Shown here in pieces: positions 34,085 to 43,373 of a stretch of 64,000 nucleotides of DNA; within the stretch, counting starts at the first letter, position 1; each line of letters begins with the position of its first letter. The notes under the pieces were generated by a model. That model was not told the DNA's origin and made no database searches. It worked only from the letters and a program-made list of their open reading frames with translations. Position numbers and translations under genes: made by a program. Origin of the DNA: Verrucomicrobiia bacterium (GTDB taxonomy: Bacteria > Verrucomicrobiota > Verrucomicrobiia > Limisphaerales > JADLHS01). The DNA is taken from contig JAHCLO010000032.1 in the NCBI GenBank assembly GCA_026125285.1, positions 19,158 through 83,157 on the forward strand. Reading direction: 5' to 3'.

Positions 34085-35356
34085 ATGGACCAGAGAAGAA
34101 AACGTCACGTGGTGGTGCTGGGTGCCGGCTTCGGTGGGCTGGCGTTCTGTCAACAGTTCCGGCATCCCAACGCGCGCCTCACGCTCGTGGACCGCACGAA
34201 TCATCATCTGTTCCAGCCGCTGCTGTATCAGGTGGCCGCGTGCGGTTTGTCCGCGCCAGATATTGCCCAGCCCATCCGCGGCATCTTGTCCAAACGGCGC
34301 GACATCACCGTGCAGTTCAACCACGCGGTGGACTTCAATCTCGCGAAGAAACGGGTTCGGCTGGAAAAAGGGGCACTGGACTACGACTTCCTCGTTCTGG
34401 CGATGGGCGGCCAGACCAGTTACTTCGGGCATCCCGAATGGGAGCAATTTGCGCCTGGCCTGAAAACGCTCGGCGATGCGCTCCACATTCGCAGTCAGAT
34501 TCTGCTGGCATTCGAGCAGGCCGAAAACGAAGCCGATCCGGCGGAACGCGACCGTTTGCTGACCATTGTGGTGGTCGGTGGTGGCCCGACGGGTGTGGAA
34601 CTTGCGGGTGCGTTCGCCGAACTGGCGCGCACGGTCTTGAATCGGGACTTCCGCCGGATTGATCCGACCAAGGCGCGGATTATTCTCATCGAGGGGTCGC
34701 CCATGGTCCTCTCGCACTTGCCGCCCGACTTGTCAGCCAGTGCGCAACGCCAGTTGCAGGCGTTGGGCGTGCGGATTCGGAACAAACTTCATGTGCGAGA
34801 CATTCGCGCCGGAGAAGTGGAACTGGCGAATGGCGAAATCATCCGTGCGGGCAACATCCTCTGGGCCGCAGGCGTTGCGGCGGCGCCGCTCACAAAGAAA
34901 CTCGCGGTTGAACTCGACAAGGCGGGCCGGGTGAAGGTGAATCCCGACCTCAGTCTGCCGGACCATCCCGAGGTTTTTGCGATCGGCGACCTGGCACTGG
35001 CGCTGGATGCGACGGGGAGGCCGATTCCCGGCGTTTCGCCGGCCGCGATGCAGATGGGCAGACACGTCGCGAAGATCATCGCCGGTGAGATCGTCGCGGG
35101 TACGAAGCCGGCAGCACGACCTGGATTCAAATACTGGGACAAGGGCACCATGGCGACAATTGGCCGTTCGGCGGCGGTGGCGTGGGTTGGCCGGTTCAAA
35201 TTCACCGGCTGGTTCGCCTGGCTGGCGTGGCTGTCCATCCACCTGATATTTTTGATCGGTTTTCGCAACCGCCTCGCCGTGTTGTTTCAATGGACGTATT
35301 CCTATTTCACCTACAAGCGTAGCGCACGCATCATCACTTATCCTCCGTCGCGTTAA
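34085..35356 (+). CDS. Type II NADH dehydrogenase-like flavoprotein
   Basis: Single-subunit NADH:quinone oxidoreductase family (Ndh). The FAD-binding GxGxxG is VVVLGAGFGGLAFCQQF, the NAD-binding one VVVGGGPTGVELAGAFAEL, and the second FAD contact is EVFAIGDLAL. The C-terminal ~60 residues are hydrophobic (WFAWLAWLSIHLIFLIGF) and should anchor it to the inner membrane face. The frame opens with TTG at 34061, but ATG 34085 (MDQRRKRHVVVLG) is the natural start; ATG 34076 is an alternative. It would feed NADH electrons to quinone without proton pumping. Confidence 0.9.
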   Translation: MDQRRKRHVVVLGAGFGGLAFCQQFRHPNARLTLVDRTNHHLFQPLLYQVAACGLSAPDIAQPIRGILSKRRDITVQFNHAVDFNLAKKRVRLEKGALDYDFLVLAMGGQTSYFGHPEWEQFAPGLKTLGDALHIRSQILLAFEQAENEADPAERDRLLTIVVVGGGPTGVELAGAFAELARTVLNRDFRRIDPTKARIILIEGSPMVLSHLPPDLSASAQRQLQALGVRIRNKLHVRDIRAGEVELANGEIIRAGNILWAAGVAAAPLTKKLAVELDKAGRVKVNPDLSLPDHPEVFAIGDLALALDATGRPIPGVSPAAMQMGRHVAKIIAGEIVAGTKPAARPGFKYWDKGTMATIGRSAAVAWVGRFKFTGWFAWLAWLSIHLIFLIGFRNRLAVLFQWTYSYFTYKRSARIITYPPSR

Positions 35357-35470
35357 CTTTCTGGATGCATCAGCGGTACGCATCCAAAAGACCGAACCCG
35401 GATGCCGCATGGCACCCATGCAAAACCGGCTTGAGCTTGCCGAACGCGCCAGACAGAATCCTCCTCACCA

Positions 35471-35552
35471 GCGCGCGTGGCGGAATGGCAGACGCGCCAG
35501 ACTTAGGATCTGGTTCCGAAAGGATTGGAGGTTCAAGTCCTCTCGCGCGCAC
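35471..35552 (+). tRNA. tRNA-Leu (UAG)
   Basis: An 82-base cloverleaf. Acceptor GCGCGTG (35471-35477) pairs with CGCGCGC (35542-35548). The anticodon stem CCAGA/TCTGG encloses loop CTTAGGA with anticodon TAG. A long class-II variable arm fits leucine, the T-arm is GGAGG-TTCAAGT-CCTCT, and CCA is encoded (35550-35552). Confidence 0.95.
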
Positions 35553-35561
35553 CAAGCTCGT

Positions 35562-35948
35562 TTACTCCTTGACCCAGAAATCAATGACGAACACATCGGC
35601 CAGCACGGGGCCGACCAGGGCGCCAAACTTCTTGTGCTCCGGATGCACCAGGTACGCATCGCGATCCGGCTCGCTCTTGAACGTGAGGATGAAGCCGTGC
35701 GTGAAGCCTTTGTCGAGTTTTTCAGGACTGTTGTTCGTGCCCCACTCGTAGGAGACAATCTCCGGGATCTTTCCTTTCAAGGCTCGAAAGGCGTCTTCCA
35801 CCTCCTTGATCTTCTCTTTGGTTACCGTGTCTTTGAACTTGAACGCCACAACATGGCGCAGCTTTGCATCTTTGGCCGGAGCTTCGGCGGCGATACCGCT
35901 CAGGCTGCAAACGATTCCGATCAGTACGATGAGGGTGAGTATTTTCAT
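35562..35948 (-). CDS. Exported Dabb (stress-responsive A/B barrel) protein
   Basis: A 128-residue protein with signal peptide MKILTLIVLIGIVCSLSGIAA and a Dabb-type ferredoxin-like barrel: LRHVVAFKFKDTVTKEKIKEVEDAFRAL, then GFILTFKSEPDRDAYLVHPEHKKF, then VFVIDFWVKE. The HPEH motif is the family signature. Most Dabb proteins are cytoplasmic with poorly known function, but exported versions occur in Verrucomicrobiota and Planctomycetota. Its end lies 10 bp from the tRNA-Leu 3' end, on the opposite strand. Confidence 0.85.
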   Translation of the reverse strand: MKILTLIVLIGIVCSLSGIAAEAPAKDAKLRHVVAFKFKDTVTKEKIKEVEDAFRALKGKIPEIVSYEWGTNNSPEKLDKGFTHGFILTFKSEPDRDAYLVHPEHKKFGALVGPVLADVFVIDFWVKE

Positions 35949-36014
35949 AACACGGCGAGATTTGACGTCGGGGCGGTTGAATTCTCAAGCACAAAGGTTG
36001 ATGCCGCCACGCCG

Positions 36015-37268
36015 TCAAGGCCCGGTCGCGAGCGGCACGAATACGAAGGGAGTAGGCAGACAGGAGGCCCCGGGCGGAGAGTAAATAATCTCGACGACAT
36101 CGGTCTGGCCGCGTGGGACCGGTGGAAATTTCTCGATCAACACCAGTTCGTTGAGGCCGCCAAACACCACGCGGTCGCTTGGTAGGTTCACGATGCCGCC
36201 AGGCAGGAGACCGGAACTGACTTGCACAACCGCGGCCAGCGCGCCGCACCACGGACCGCCCCCCGTCTTGGCCATCAGCAACGCCACGCCACGCCCATCG
36301 CTGCTGGCGCGGGTGAGTCGGATGCGATACAACGTGCCGTAGTTGCCGACGTTGCGGCTTTCCCGGTTCTCAATGCTGTCGTGGCCTCGAATCCAAGGGT
36401 CAGTTCGTCCGTCTGCGACGATAAGTTGCACCGGACCGTCACTCGGATCGAGGATGTTGTCTGACGCGTTGGTGACCACAAAATCGCTGGTCAGAAACAA
36501 TCCGCGTCCCGCTCCGCTGCCGGAATCCTTGCCCGGCATGACGGCAGGCAGTTTAGGCAGGATATCAATGATTTCGACGCTTTGCTGCTCCGGATCGCGC
36601 TGAAACACAGTTACCCGGGCAGGTTGAGTGATTTCAAATTCATAGAACGCGTGAACGAGTTGATCGCGCGTAGCCGTTGCCGCGTCCAGCTCCGGGTCAA
36701 TCGGAGCGCGATTCCCGGGAGGAATTGTTCGGGAGTTCACTTCCGGTTCCCCACCAAGGAACCGTGCCAGCGCGGTTTTGGCAATCTCATGATAATGGCT
36801 GCCGGGTTGTGGGAACGCCCGACGCAAGAAGCGGAGAGTCATCGGCTCCGCTCCCAGGTTTTCGATGACGGCGGAAATGGTCTTTGGTGAATTGGTTGGT
36901 GTAGGTACGTGATAAATGTAGAGCCGCACCACTCCGGGCTGCACCGCTTCTTGCAGGGCGATGCCATTGCCGGTCAGGAAATATTCCGGCTTGTCTGAAA
37001 ACAGAAACTGCGGTCCGCCAACCGCCGCAATCTCCACCGGCAACCGTGGCAACGCCGCCCGCCGCGCCGTCAGCTCGGGCATCACGACGACCTCACCCGC
37101 CTTCGCGTCCCGCAACGCATCCCTTTCGACAGCCGTCAACTCATTGGCAGTGCAAGCCAACTCCAAGGCGGCCCCAGCAAGCAGCGCGGCCATGAGGAGG
37201 GTTCTGATCCGCCATTTGCCGGCACGGAACTCGCCCTGGGAACTCAAGGAAGAGGTGTAATTCTCCAC
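36015..37268 (-). CDS. Exported protein of unknown function
   Basis: A 417-residue protein whose N-terminus includes a hydrophobic export signal (RTLLMAALLAGAALELACTANEL). The frame opens at GTG 37268; the ATG ending at 37193 (MAALLAG) is a shorter alternative. After the signal come a helical region (TAVERDALRDAKAGEVVVMPEL) and several beta-rich segments with repeated Pro/Gly turns. Four cysteines are spread through the mature part. The protein ends GASCLPTPFVFVPLATGP. I do not recognise a family. It is the last chromosomal gene before the tRNA-Arg remnant and integrase. Confidence 0.6.
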   Translation of the reverse strand: MENYTSSLSSQGEFRAGKWRIRTLLMAALLAGAALELACTANELTAVERDALRDAKAGEVVVMPELTARRAALPRLPVEIAAVGGPQFLFSDKPEYFLTGNGIALQEAVQPGVVRLYIYHVPTPTNSPKTISAVIENLGAEPMTLRFLRRAFPQPGSHYHEIAKTALARFLGGEPEVNSRTIPPGNRAPIDPELDAATATRDQLVHAFYEFEITQPARVTVFQRDPEQQSVEIIDILPKLPAVMPGKDSGSGAGRGLFLTSDFVVTNASDNILDPSDGPVQLIVADGRTDPWIRGHDSIENRESRNVGNYGTLYRIRLTRASSDGRGVALLMAKTGGGPWCGALAAVVQVSSGLLPGGIVNLPSDRVVFGGLNELVLIEKFPPVPRGQTDVVEIIYSPPGASCLPTPFVFVPLATGP

Positions 37269-37512
37269 CGGGGCAATTTGAACCTTTCATCACGCTGACT
37301 CAAGCGAATGTCGGTGAACCGCCCGCATTGACCTGTGCGGGTAATGTGTGGTCCAGCGTCCAATCAAAGCGACATCTGGCGGATGCGGCGAAGCGCTGAT
37401 GCCGGTCACGGCGGCGATTCCGACTTCGAAGCCTGCGGTGTCGTGAGGTGACGGTGAGGTGGCGAATGTCTGACAAAACTTTCCCCGCTTCCGGCGGGAC
37501 TGCGACAACGAC
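37269..37512. other. Gap before the attachment site
   Basis: No gene supported. Chromosomal side of the tRNA-Arg remnant. It must contain the promoter of the minus-strand secreted protein, but no clear promoter could be picked. Confidence 0.3.
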
Positions 37513-37557
37513 TGGCGCACCCATCAGGAGTTGAACCTGAAACCTTCTGATCCGTAG
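37513..37557 (-). other. 3' half of tRNA-Arg(ACG): attachment site (att)
   Basis: Read on the minus strand this 45-bp segment is the 3' part of a tRNA: the end of the anticodon loop (CTACGGA, anticodon ACG), 3' anticodon stem TCAGA, T-arm TCAGG-TTCAACT-CCTGA, acceptor strand TGGGTGC, discriminator G and CCA. The 5' half is missing; beyond 37557 the sequence no longer fits a tRNA. The break inside the anticodon loop and an integrase 230 bp away identify it as one attachment site of an integrated element. Because the 3' (CCA) side faces lower coordinates, the element lies to the right and its far end should carry a complete tRNA-Arg. Confidence 0.72.
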
Positions 37558-37789
37558 TTCGGGCGAGCAGGGTTTTGGCCAGTCGTCACAAGTTGCATCT
37601 AGCTGCGAATCCTAAACATTATCAAGGCATTCCGCGTCTAATGACAAGACTCAATGCAACTCGATACAACCGCCCAAAACCGAAAAATTGGCCAAGAATT
37701 GGCCAAGCCATTTCCGGCTCGTGAGGCAGCGTGCGCTTCTCGTGTGGCTGATACACCAGCGCGCTCCGATTTTTTGATGGCATCGGCGC

Positions 37790-39256
37790 ATGAGCGCCGG
37801 AAACATTGCTGACGATCCGAACGATGCGGGTGCCGAATCCGCAGAAACCGCAACGAAGCGGTTTTACCCGAAGACTCATGCCAATTATTGGAAATCACGA
37901 CTCGAACACCGCTCCTATTCGCGTGATGGGAAAACATTCGAGGTTGCCGAATGGTCGGTTCGCATCCATTTCAGGGGCATCCGAAAGAGTTTCGATTTGG
38001 AAAGCGCCAACAAGGAGGAGGCGGCAGCTAAAGCGCGAGACATTTATCTGTCCCTCGTCGCGAAAGGCTGGTCGGCCACGGTCAACGAACTCGCTCCACA
38101 GCCAGTCACACTGGCCGAAATTGACAGCGTCTCCGCCACCGTTGGCGAGTTCCTCGCTGAAGTGGAAAGAACGGCGAATCTCAAACCGAAGACATTTCGC
38201 TATTATGGTTCATGTTTGCGACAGCTCGCGGCTTACGTTCAAGGAGTGAAATCCGATGCCTCACGATTCGACCACCGCAAAGGCGGGTTCAAGGCGTGGC
38301 GGCAGCAGGTTGACGCCACTCCCCTTTCAGCGCTCACGCCCGCCGCGGTCGCCGACTACAAGATGCTCCGCCTCAAACGGGCGGGGAACGATCCGCGACG
38401 GAAGCTCGAAGTCAACCGCTCGTTCAATAGTTGGATGCGATGCGCGAAAAGTCTCTTTAGCGATGCGATCATCTGCAAACCGAATTTCCGCGTCAAAGTT
38501 CCCAAGTTCAAAGTGCCCGACAGCCAGCGCGGAGAACGCGAGGTTTACTGGTTTGAAACGGTCACCTTTGAGCGCCCCGGCTCGATGAAATTCCAAGCAC
38601 CAGCCGGGATCACGTATGAGGCGCTCGTGACAAACGCGCGCCAGGAATTGCGCGCGGCGAGTCCCGAAGCCTACAAGTTGTTCCTGCTTTGCCTCTGTGC
38701 CGGCCTTCGCCGGGGCGAGGCTGATGTCTGCCTCTGGTCGCAACTGAACGCCGATGACAACTCGATCCGACTCGAAGCCAACCAATACATCGAACCCAAG
38801 CACGGGTCAGGCGGCACTGTGTATGTTGACCCGTCATTGATGAAAGAACTGCTCAGCTTCAAAGAGCCGGAGCAGGATGGCTTTGTGGTCAATTCCCCGC
38901 TGGGTTGGAAAGCGACGACGTATCGCCGCTATCGCTGCGAACCGCATTGGCGATCACTCATCGGCTGGCTGGAGAGTAACGGCATCAACGCGCGGAAGAA
39001 GGTCCACGAACTGCGGAAGCTCTTTGGCGACGCCATCGTCAAGCGACATGGAATCTTTGCCGGCAGTGCGCAATTGCGACATTCGACGATCCAGATGACC
39101 GCCAGCCATTACACCGACCCGCGTCAGCGCGCGGCGTTGCCAATCGGCAATCTGTTTTCAGACGGATGCGAAAGCGCACCTTCAGAGAACTCGCAACAAA
39201 ACCGTCCATCATCCATTCAAACGCAAAATGGAAAAGGGGTGCGACATGCTCCCTGA
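37790..39256 (+). CDS. Tyrosine recombinase (integrase)
   Basis: A 488-residue phage/ICE-type integrase. The N-terminal ~100 residues include an arm-binding-like segment (YWKSRLEHRSYSRDGKTFEVAEW); the core-binding SAM-like domain covers ~110-225, and the catalytic domain follows. Catalytic residues are visible: Arg in LCLCAGLRRGEAD (~307), His-x-x-Arg in VHELRK (406-409), His in AQLRHST (431) and the nucleophile Tyr441 in ASHYTDPRQ. All are present, so it should be active. It reads away from the att site at 37513-37557 and is 230 bp from it, the usual layout for tRNA-targeted elements. Confidence 0.9.
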   Translation: MSAGNIADDPNDAGAESAETATKRFYPKTHANYWKSRLEHRSYSRDGKTFEVAEWSVRIHFRGIRKSFDLESANKEEAAAKARDIYLSLVAKGWSATVNELAPQPVTLAEIDSVSATVGEFLAEVERTANLKPKTFRYYGSCLRQLAAYVQGVKSDASRFDHRKGGFKAWRQQVDATPLSALTPAAVADYKMLRLKRAGNDPRRKLEVNRSFNSWMRCAKSLFSDAIICKPNFRVKVPKFKVPDSQRGEREVYWFETVTFERPGSMKFQAPAGITYEALVTNARQELRAASPEAYKLFLLCLCAGLRRGEADVCLWSQLNADDNSIRLEANQYIEPKHGSGGTVYVDPSLMKELLSFKEPEQDGFVVNSPLGWKATTYRRYRCEPHWRSLIGWLESNGINARKKVHELRKLFGDAIVKRHGIFAGSAQLRHSTIQMTASHYTDPRQRAALPIGNLFSDGCESAPSENSQQNRPSSIQTQNGKGVRHAP

Positions 39257-39545
39257 TTCACCGAAGCAGGATTCCGCGCCGGCCCGTGCGGGCGGTTGGC
39301 TGCGCTCATTTCGCTCCGCCAACCCACCGCACGCGCCGCGACTGCCGGGGCATCGGCGGTCCGTGCCGCCGTCCGTCGCGCCAGCGGGAACGACTATGCG
39401 TTCGTTCCGCCTGTCGCGCCGTCCACCCGCACCGACCGCTTTCCCATATTTACCGGACTTAATCCGTTTGCACAACGAAGCGTCAGACGCTTCGCTACGC
39501 AAACGGTGAAAACGCCTAAACGCGCATACAAGGCTCCGCCCCGCG
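39257..39545. other. Non-coding spacer between integrase and relaxase cluster
   Basis: GC-rich stretch with short open frames on both strands, none with a convincing start. The only clear structure is the hairpin at 39466-39504. Integrase and the genes on its right are convergent here. Confidence 0.35.
39466..39504. other. Two-step perfect inverted repeat
   Basis: GTTTGC-ACAA-CGAAGCGTC-A-GACGCTTCG-CTAC-GCAAAC: a 9-bp perfect inner stem around a single base, with an outer 6-bp stem separated by 4-base internal loops. There is no T-run on either side, so a simple terminator is less likely. Candidate recombination, transfer or transcription-stop structure. Confidence 0.6.
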
Positions 39546-39902
39546 CTACTCTTTGTTTTCTTGGGGGCGCATCCCGGACGGTGCGATTTCAGTCACCGCA
39601 ATCTCGGTGACAACTGGCTGACCGTCGGGAACGAGCGACCGCTGCTTACCAGCCAAAGAGGTGAGCAGTGACAACTCCATTCGTTGCATCGCTGTCTCGA
39701 TGCGGCGCAAGGAATGGCCGCGCAACAAAACTTCGTGTGTGGCATAAACCAAGCGAAGTTGTTGCTGCTTTTCTTCGCTCTTGAGTTCGGCGAAGGCGAA
39801 TTGGTCGAACGGCAGCAGGAGACTCTGTTCAGCCGATACTTCGATTTTGACCGCGCGAGCGTTCGGATCGCTCGCCCAACATTCGGGTGTTTTTGCGCTC
39901 AT
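39546..39902 (-). CDS. Hypothetical protein downstream of relaxase
   Basis: 118 residues from MSAKTPECWASDPNARAVKIEVSAEQ, the ATG ending at 39902. It overlaps the 3' end of the relaxase gene by 74 bp on the same strand, so translational coupling is likely. The sequence is helical and charged (FAELKSEEKQQQLRLVYATHEVLLRGHSLRRIETAMQRMELSLL) with a beta-like tail. An upstream extension to 39992 would run far inside the relaxase. Family unknown; the position suggests an accessory mobilisation protein. Confidence 0.55.
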   Translation of the reverse strand: MSAKTPECWASDPNARAVKIEVSAEQSLLLPFDQFAFAELKSEEKQQQLRLVYATHEVLLRGHSLRRIETAMQRMELSLLTSLAGKQRSLVPDGQPVVTEIAVTEIAPSGMRPQENKE

Positions 39903-42681
39903 GGGTTTCAATAGGTTGATGACTACGACGGGAAATCTTGAGGCGACAGAAATGATCCGCAGCGCGACGACCGAATCGGAGCATGTATCCATGCAGCCGA
40001 TCCCAAAGGCGAACGCCGCGACGAGGCGTGAAGCCGGCGGGGAGTTCCATCGCCAACGGGCGATGACCGGAGCGCGTCACATTCTCACGAAGTTGCTGCT
40101 TGTCCGGCGTGAAGATGCGAATGCCGCGTCGGCCGCGTGAGATGGTCACATACCACTGCTGGGCATTTGTCGCTGCCTTGATGGTTGAGTCGGAGAACAG
40201 AACGTAGTCCACCGTCTTGCCTTGCGAGCCGTAGGACGTGACAGCGTATCCGGGCAGGAATTCGCGGAAACCGTTGTCCAAAACGCGACCGTCACTGAGT
40301 TCGACGCCGCCGTCGGAACGAACGGACTTCACCGTGACGAGTTCGCCGTTCGTGACGCGGCCTCCTGACGCCAGCTTGCGGTTGGCCTTGAGAAGCAGAC
40401 GGTCGCCTGTCGAAACCTGACATTCGCGCGGCAGGCAAACCGAAACGCGATCAAGCATCTTGTTTGATACCGTGACGAAACGTCCGCCCACATCAACCAG
40501 TACGCCCGCCTTGACGATTCCGGCAAGCGTGCCCTTTGCGCCCGGCTCGGCCTCGCGGATCTTCTGGTTGAACACCACGACCGCGCCTGCCGGATAAAAG
40601 CGCTCGTCGCGCCTTTGCGCATTCGTCAGGTCGAGCCTGTCCAAAACTTGAATCGTCGTATCGGACGAGCCGAGCAATCCATTTGATTTCAGCGCGTCGC
40701 GCACGCGCGAATTGACGCGATGAACCTCCGCCCAGGTCTGCGAAACCACGACCGCCGAAGCATTTTGTTCCGCGAGCCGGATATACTCGTCGGCGAGCTT
40801 GTCGGCCTGATCGCCCAAGCCGCAGGACACCACCGCGCCCAGCTTATCGAGGCGCTCAAATGATTCGGCCACCTTGCCAGCCGCAGCCGACTCCACGGCC
40901 TTCCGATACTGTTTGATCTGCTTACGCTCCTCGTAATCGCGTCCCAGCGACGGGTCTTGCCGGCGAATCTTGTGCAACTCCACTGGCTTCACGCCAGAAT
41001 GGCGTTCAATGGCAAGTAGCGCATCCGATGCCTCAACCGCGCCATGCTGCCGGGTATCACCGGAAAGAATAACCCGTGCGCTCCGGTCACGAGCCAGGCG
41101 CAGCAGTTCGAGCATTTGCCGTCCGCCGATTTGTCCCGCCTCGTCCACGACCACGACCGCGCCTTCTGCCAATTCATGCTTGAGAAGAAAGTTCGCGACC
41201 GTTGAAGGGGATGGCAGGCCGGCCTTCTCCATGTCCGCGACTTGTTGACGTTGCGGAGCAAGCACGACCACGCGCCGACCCGCCTGTTGAACCTGCTCGA
41301 CAAGTTCACGAAGAACAAAACTCTTGCCTGTGCCAGCACCACCACGAAAAACGGAAACGGCGTTCGTTGAAGACAGCAGCGCGTCGAGAGCGGTGCGTTG
41401 CTCATCGTCCAACGCCGGATTCACGGGCCGTGGATTCGCCACCAGTGGATGCCAAGCCGCAACCCCTTCTTTCGCCGTCTGGACGATCTCCCATTCGCGC
41501 AGCAGGACATCACGCAGGGTCACTTCACCCGGACGCGCTTCGTCCCGGATGTAGCCGCGTCGCCGGGTAAAATCGGTCAGTTCAGAAACCGAGATGTCCT
41601 CGCCTCGTGCGTGACCGAGCGCTTCCTGCCACACCTGACACTCCAGCACGACAGAATTGCGGTCGAACAGATGCTCCTCCGCCCATTGCACGGCTTCGCT
41701 CACGCTCGTCCATTGATCTTTAGGTGTCCGTATTGATTGGAGGCTCCCAAGTTGGCGCATGAGCGCCCGTTCGGTTTCACTCAATTGAGCGTCCCAGAGC
41801 GTCCGCAATTCTTCCCGGCTCAATTCCCTCTGTTTCCGCATCCGCTCGCTTTCGGCCAGGCGTGCCCTCAAATCCTTCATGTTGCCGGCTTCAAGCTCCG
41901 GCTTTTCGGCAAGCAAACGATCCAGTGCGGCATCAATCTCTCCACGACGCTTGGAGAATCGGTCGCACAGTTCCTGGGAAATGGCTTCAATCTGGAAATC
42001 ACCACACGCCCGATTCTGGAGCTGATAGCCGAACGACTTCAGATCGCGGGCCAGTTCGTGGTAATACAGATTCTCGGCAAACTTTCTGGCGCGCAGGAGT
42101 TCATAATTCTCGAGCGCCTTCCAGCGATTCTCCACAGGGTCGAACGTGGCATTGAAGACAATGCAATGAGTGTGCAGATGCGGGTCGAGGGCGCGTGAGG
42201 TTTCGTGCGTGAACAATGCCGCGGCGAAATTGCCCGTCAGCCGTTCGCTCCGCGCCCCGCCGATGCGGACGCGAGTGGCCGCGAATGCCTCAAAGTGCCG
42301 CAGCGCCAGTTGAACCGCCCGCGCGTGAGCCTTGATGATCCGCTTGTCTTCGCCCAGGAAAGCGGCCAGGGACACCGATTTGGGCGGCGAAAAGGTGAAG
42401 TCGTAGAATATCCGCCGGTCGGCCACGGTCCGGCCATTCTGAATTCGCGTGGTCTTCAATTCCGGTGTCAACCGCTCCCCCGTGGTCGGGTGTTGATTCT
42501 CACAAAGACGCAGAAAGTCGTCGGCGAAGACAGTCCCGGACAAACTCAACCGTGCCGCGCCCATACCAATCCACTCGCCGGACACACGTTGCCCTTCGGC
42601 GTAATAGTCGCCAATCGCAAGGTGTTCCTCGAAGTATTCCTGCGCGTTCTTGAGGTTGTACTGCGTCTTGGCCGTGACCAC
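39829..42681 (-). CDS. MobF (TrwC/TraA-type) relaxase-helicase
   Basis: Bifunctional conjugative relaxase. The N-terminal relaxase domain starts VTAKTQYNLKNAQEYFEEHLAIGDYYAEGQ, the standard TrwC/TraI opening with its catalytic tyrosines, and holds the three-His metal motif in DPHLHTHCIVFNAT. The C-terminal RecD/TraI-like helicase has Walker A GGAGTGKSFVL and Walker B VVVVDEAGQIG, and ends with YVTISRGRRGIRIFT. The GTG ending at 42681 matches the family start; an ATG at 42765 would add 28 odd residues and overlap the divergent gene. It nicks the element at oriT and unwinds the transferred strand. Confidence 0.9.
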   Translation of the reverse strand: MVTAKTQYNLKNAQEYFEEHLAIGDYYAEGQRVSGEWIGMGAARLSLSGTVFADDFLRLCENQHPTTGERLTPELKTTRIQNGRTVADRRIFYDFTFSPPKSVSLAAFLGEDKRIIKAHARAVQLALRHFEAFAATRVRIGGARSERLTGNFAAALFTHETSRALDPHLHTHCIVFNATFDPVENRWKALENYELLRARKFAENLYYHELARDLKSFGYQLQNRACGDFQIEAISQELCDRFSKRRGEIDAALDRLLAEKPELEAGNMKDLRARLAESERMRKQRELSREELRTLWDAQLSETERALMRQLGSLQSIRTPKDQWTSVSEAVQWAEEHLFDRNSVVLECQVWQEALGHARGEDISVSELTDFTRRRGYIRDEARPGEVTLRDVLLREWEIVQTAKEGVAAWHPLVANPRPVNPALDDEQRTALDALLSSTNAVSVFRGGAGTGKSFVLRELVEQVQQAGRRVVVLAPQRQQVADMEKAGLPSPSTVANFLLKHELAEGAVVVVDEAGQIGGRQMLELLRLARDRSARVILSGDTRQHGAVEASDALLAIERHSGVKPVELHKIRRQDPSLGRDYEERKQIKQYRKAVESAAAGKVAESFERLDKLGAVVSCGLGDQADKLADEYIRLAEQNASAVVVSQTWAEVHRVNSRVRDALKSNGLLGSSDTTIQVLDRLDLTNAQRRDERFYPAGAVVVFNQKIREAEPGAKGTLAGIVKAGVLVDVGGRFVTVSNKMLDRVSVCLPRECQVSTGDRLLLKANRKLASGGRVTNGELVTVKSVRSDGGVELSDGRVLDNGFREFLPGYAVTSYGSQGKTVDYVLFSDSTIKAATNAQQWYVTISRGRRGIRIFTPDKQQLRENVTRSGHRPLAMELPAGFTPRRGVRLWDRLHGYMLRFGRRAADHFCRLKISRRSHQPIETHERKNTRMLGERSERSRGQNRSIG

Positions 42682-42763
42682 GTGCAGGACGATAGCCGGA
42701 CTGTGTGCGGATGTTGTGTATGTGCTACACCATCGCAACGCCTGTCCGTGCTCAACTATGCGC

Positions 42764-43096
42764 ATGAAGAGAACGAACCAACCTGCGTTCGAACTGGTGA
42801 GCGTGAGCGACGAAGAGATTCAAACCGCGCTGACGGTCCTGGACGTGCTCAAAGAGGAATTGAAGGCGCACACCAAACGCCGCATGAACCGAATCCCCGA
42901 CAACGTGGCGTGGAACGAGAAGGCCACACACCTTGATTATGAACTTCGCGGCAACCTGTCGAGCATCCACTGCTTGAAGCTGGAACTGAAGCACTGGATC
43001 AAGCGCCGCCGCCAAAAGGACGCTTCAATTGGCAATGCAGACGCCCGCATCCGTGCAATTCCGCACCGCCATCTACATGCCAAAGAAATTCGATAA
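42764..43096 (+). CDS. Small helical protein at start of mobilisation operon
   Basis: 110 residues, MKRTNQPAFELVSVSDEEI, then LKAHTKRRMNRIPDNVAWNEKATHLDYELRGNLSSIHCLKLELKHWIKRRR. Highly charged and helical. ATG 42764 is just outside the relaxase start on the other strand, so the ~80-bp divergent gap may contain oriT and both promoters. No family recognised. First gene of a closely packed run that ends with the coupling protein. Confidence 0.55.
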   Translation: MKRTNQPAFELVSVSDEEIQTALTVLDVLKEELKAHTKRRMNRIPDNVAWNEKATHLDYELRGNLSSIHCLKLELKHWIKRRRQKDASIGNADARIRAIPHRHLHAKEIR

Positions 43097-43364
43097 AAGG
43101 CTGAATGAGCACGCTGCGCATTCCTTCATGCAACTGCCCGAGACGCAGCCTGGCAACGACCACGCCGAACACATCGAAACGGCAGCCATCGAACAAACCA
43201 GCCGGATTAAGACCGTGGCGGTGCAACGGAAACAGTGGGGAAACGAGTTGCTGCAAGCGAGAGGCCATGTGTTTCTCATCACTTTTGAGACAACGCACGC
43301 CTTACTCCTGCCGGGCGGCAGGTTTCTGCGTCCGCGAAGTCGTCGCGTGGAATCCGCAAAGTAG
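43077..43364 (+). CDS. Possible small protein in mobilisation operon
   Basis: 95 residues from ATG 43077 (MPKKFDKRLNEHAAHSFMQLPETQ), overlapping the preceding gene by 20 bp. Mixed polar sequence with a later hydrophobic stretch (GHVFLITFETTHALLLPGG). Nothing recognisable. The tight overlap and reading direction support it weakly; it could be a chance frame. Confidence 0.35.
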   Translation: MPKKFDKRLNEHAAHSFMQLPETQPGNDHAEHIETAAIEQTSRIKTVAVQRKQWGNELLQARGHVFLITFETTHALLLPGGRFLRPRSRRVESAK

Positions 43365-43373
43365 CAACACTGT

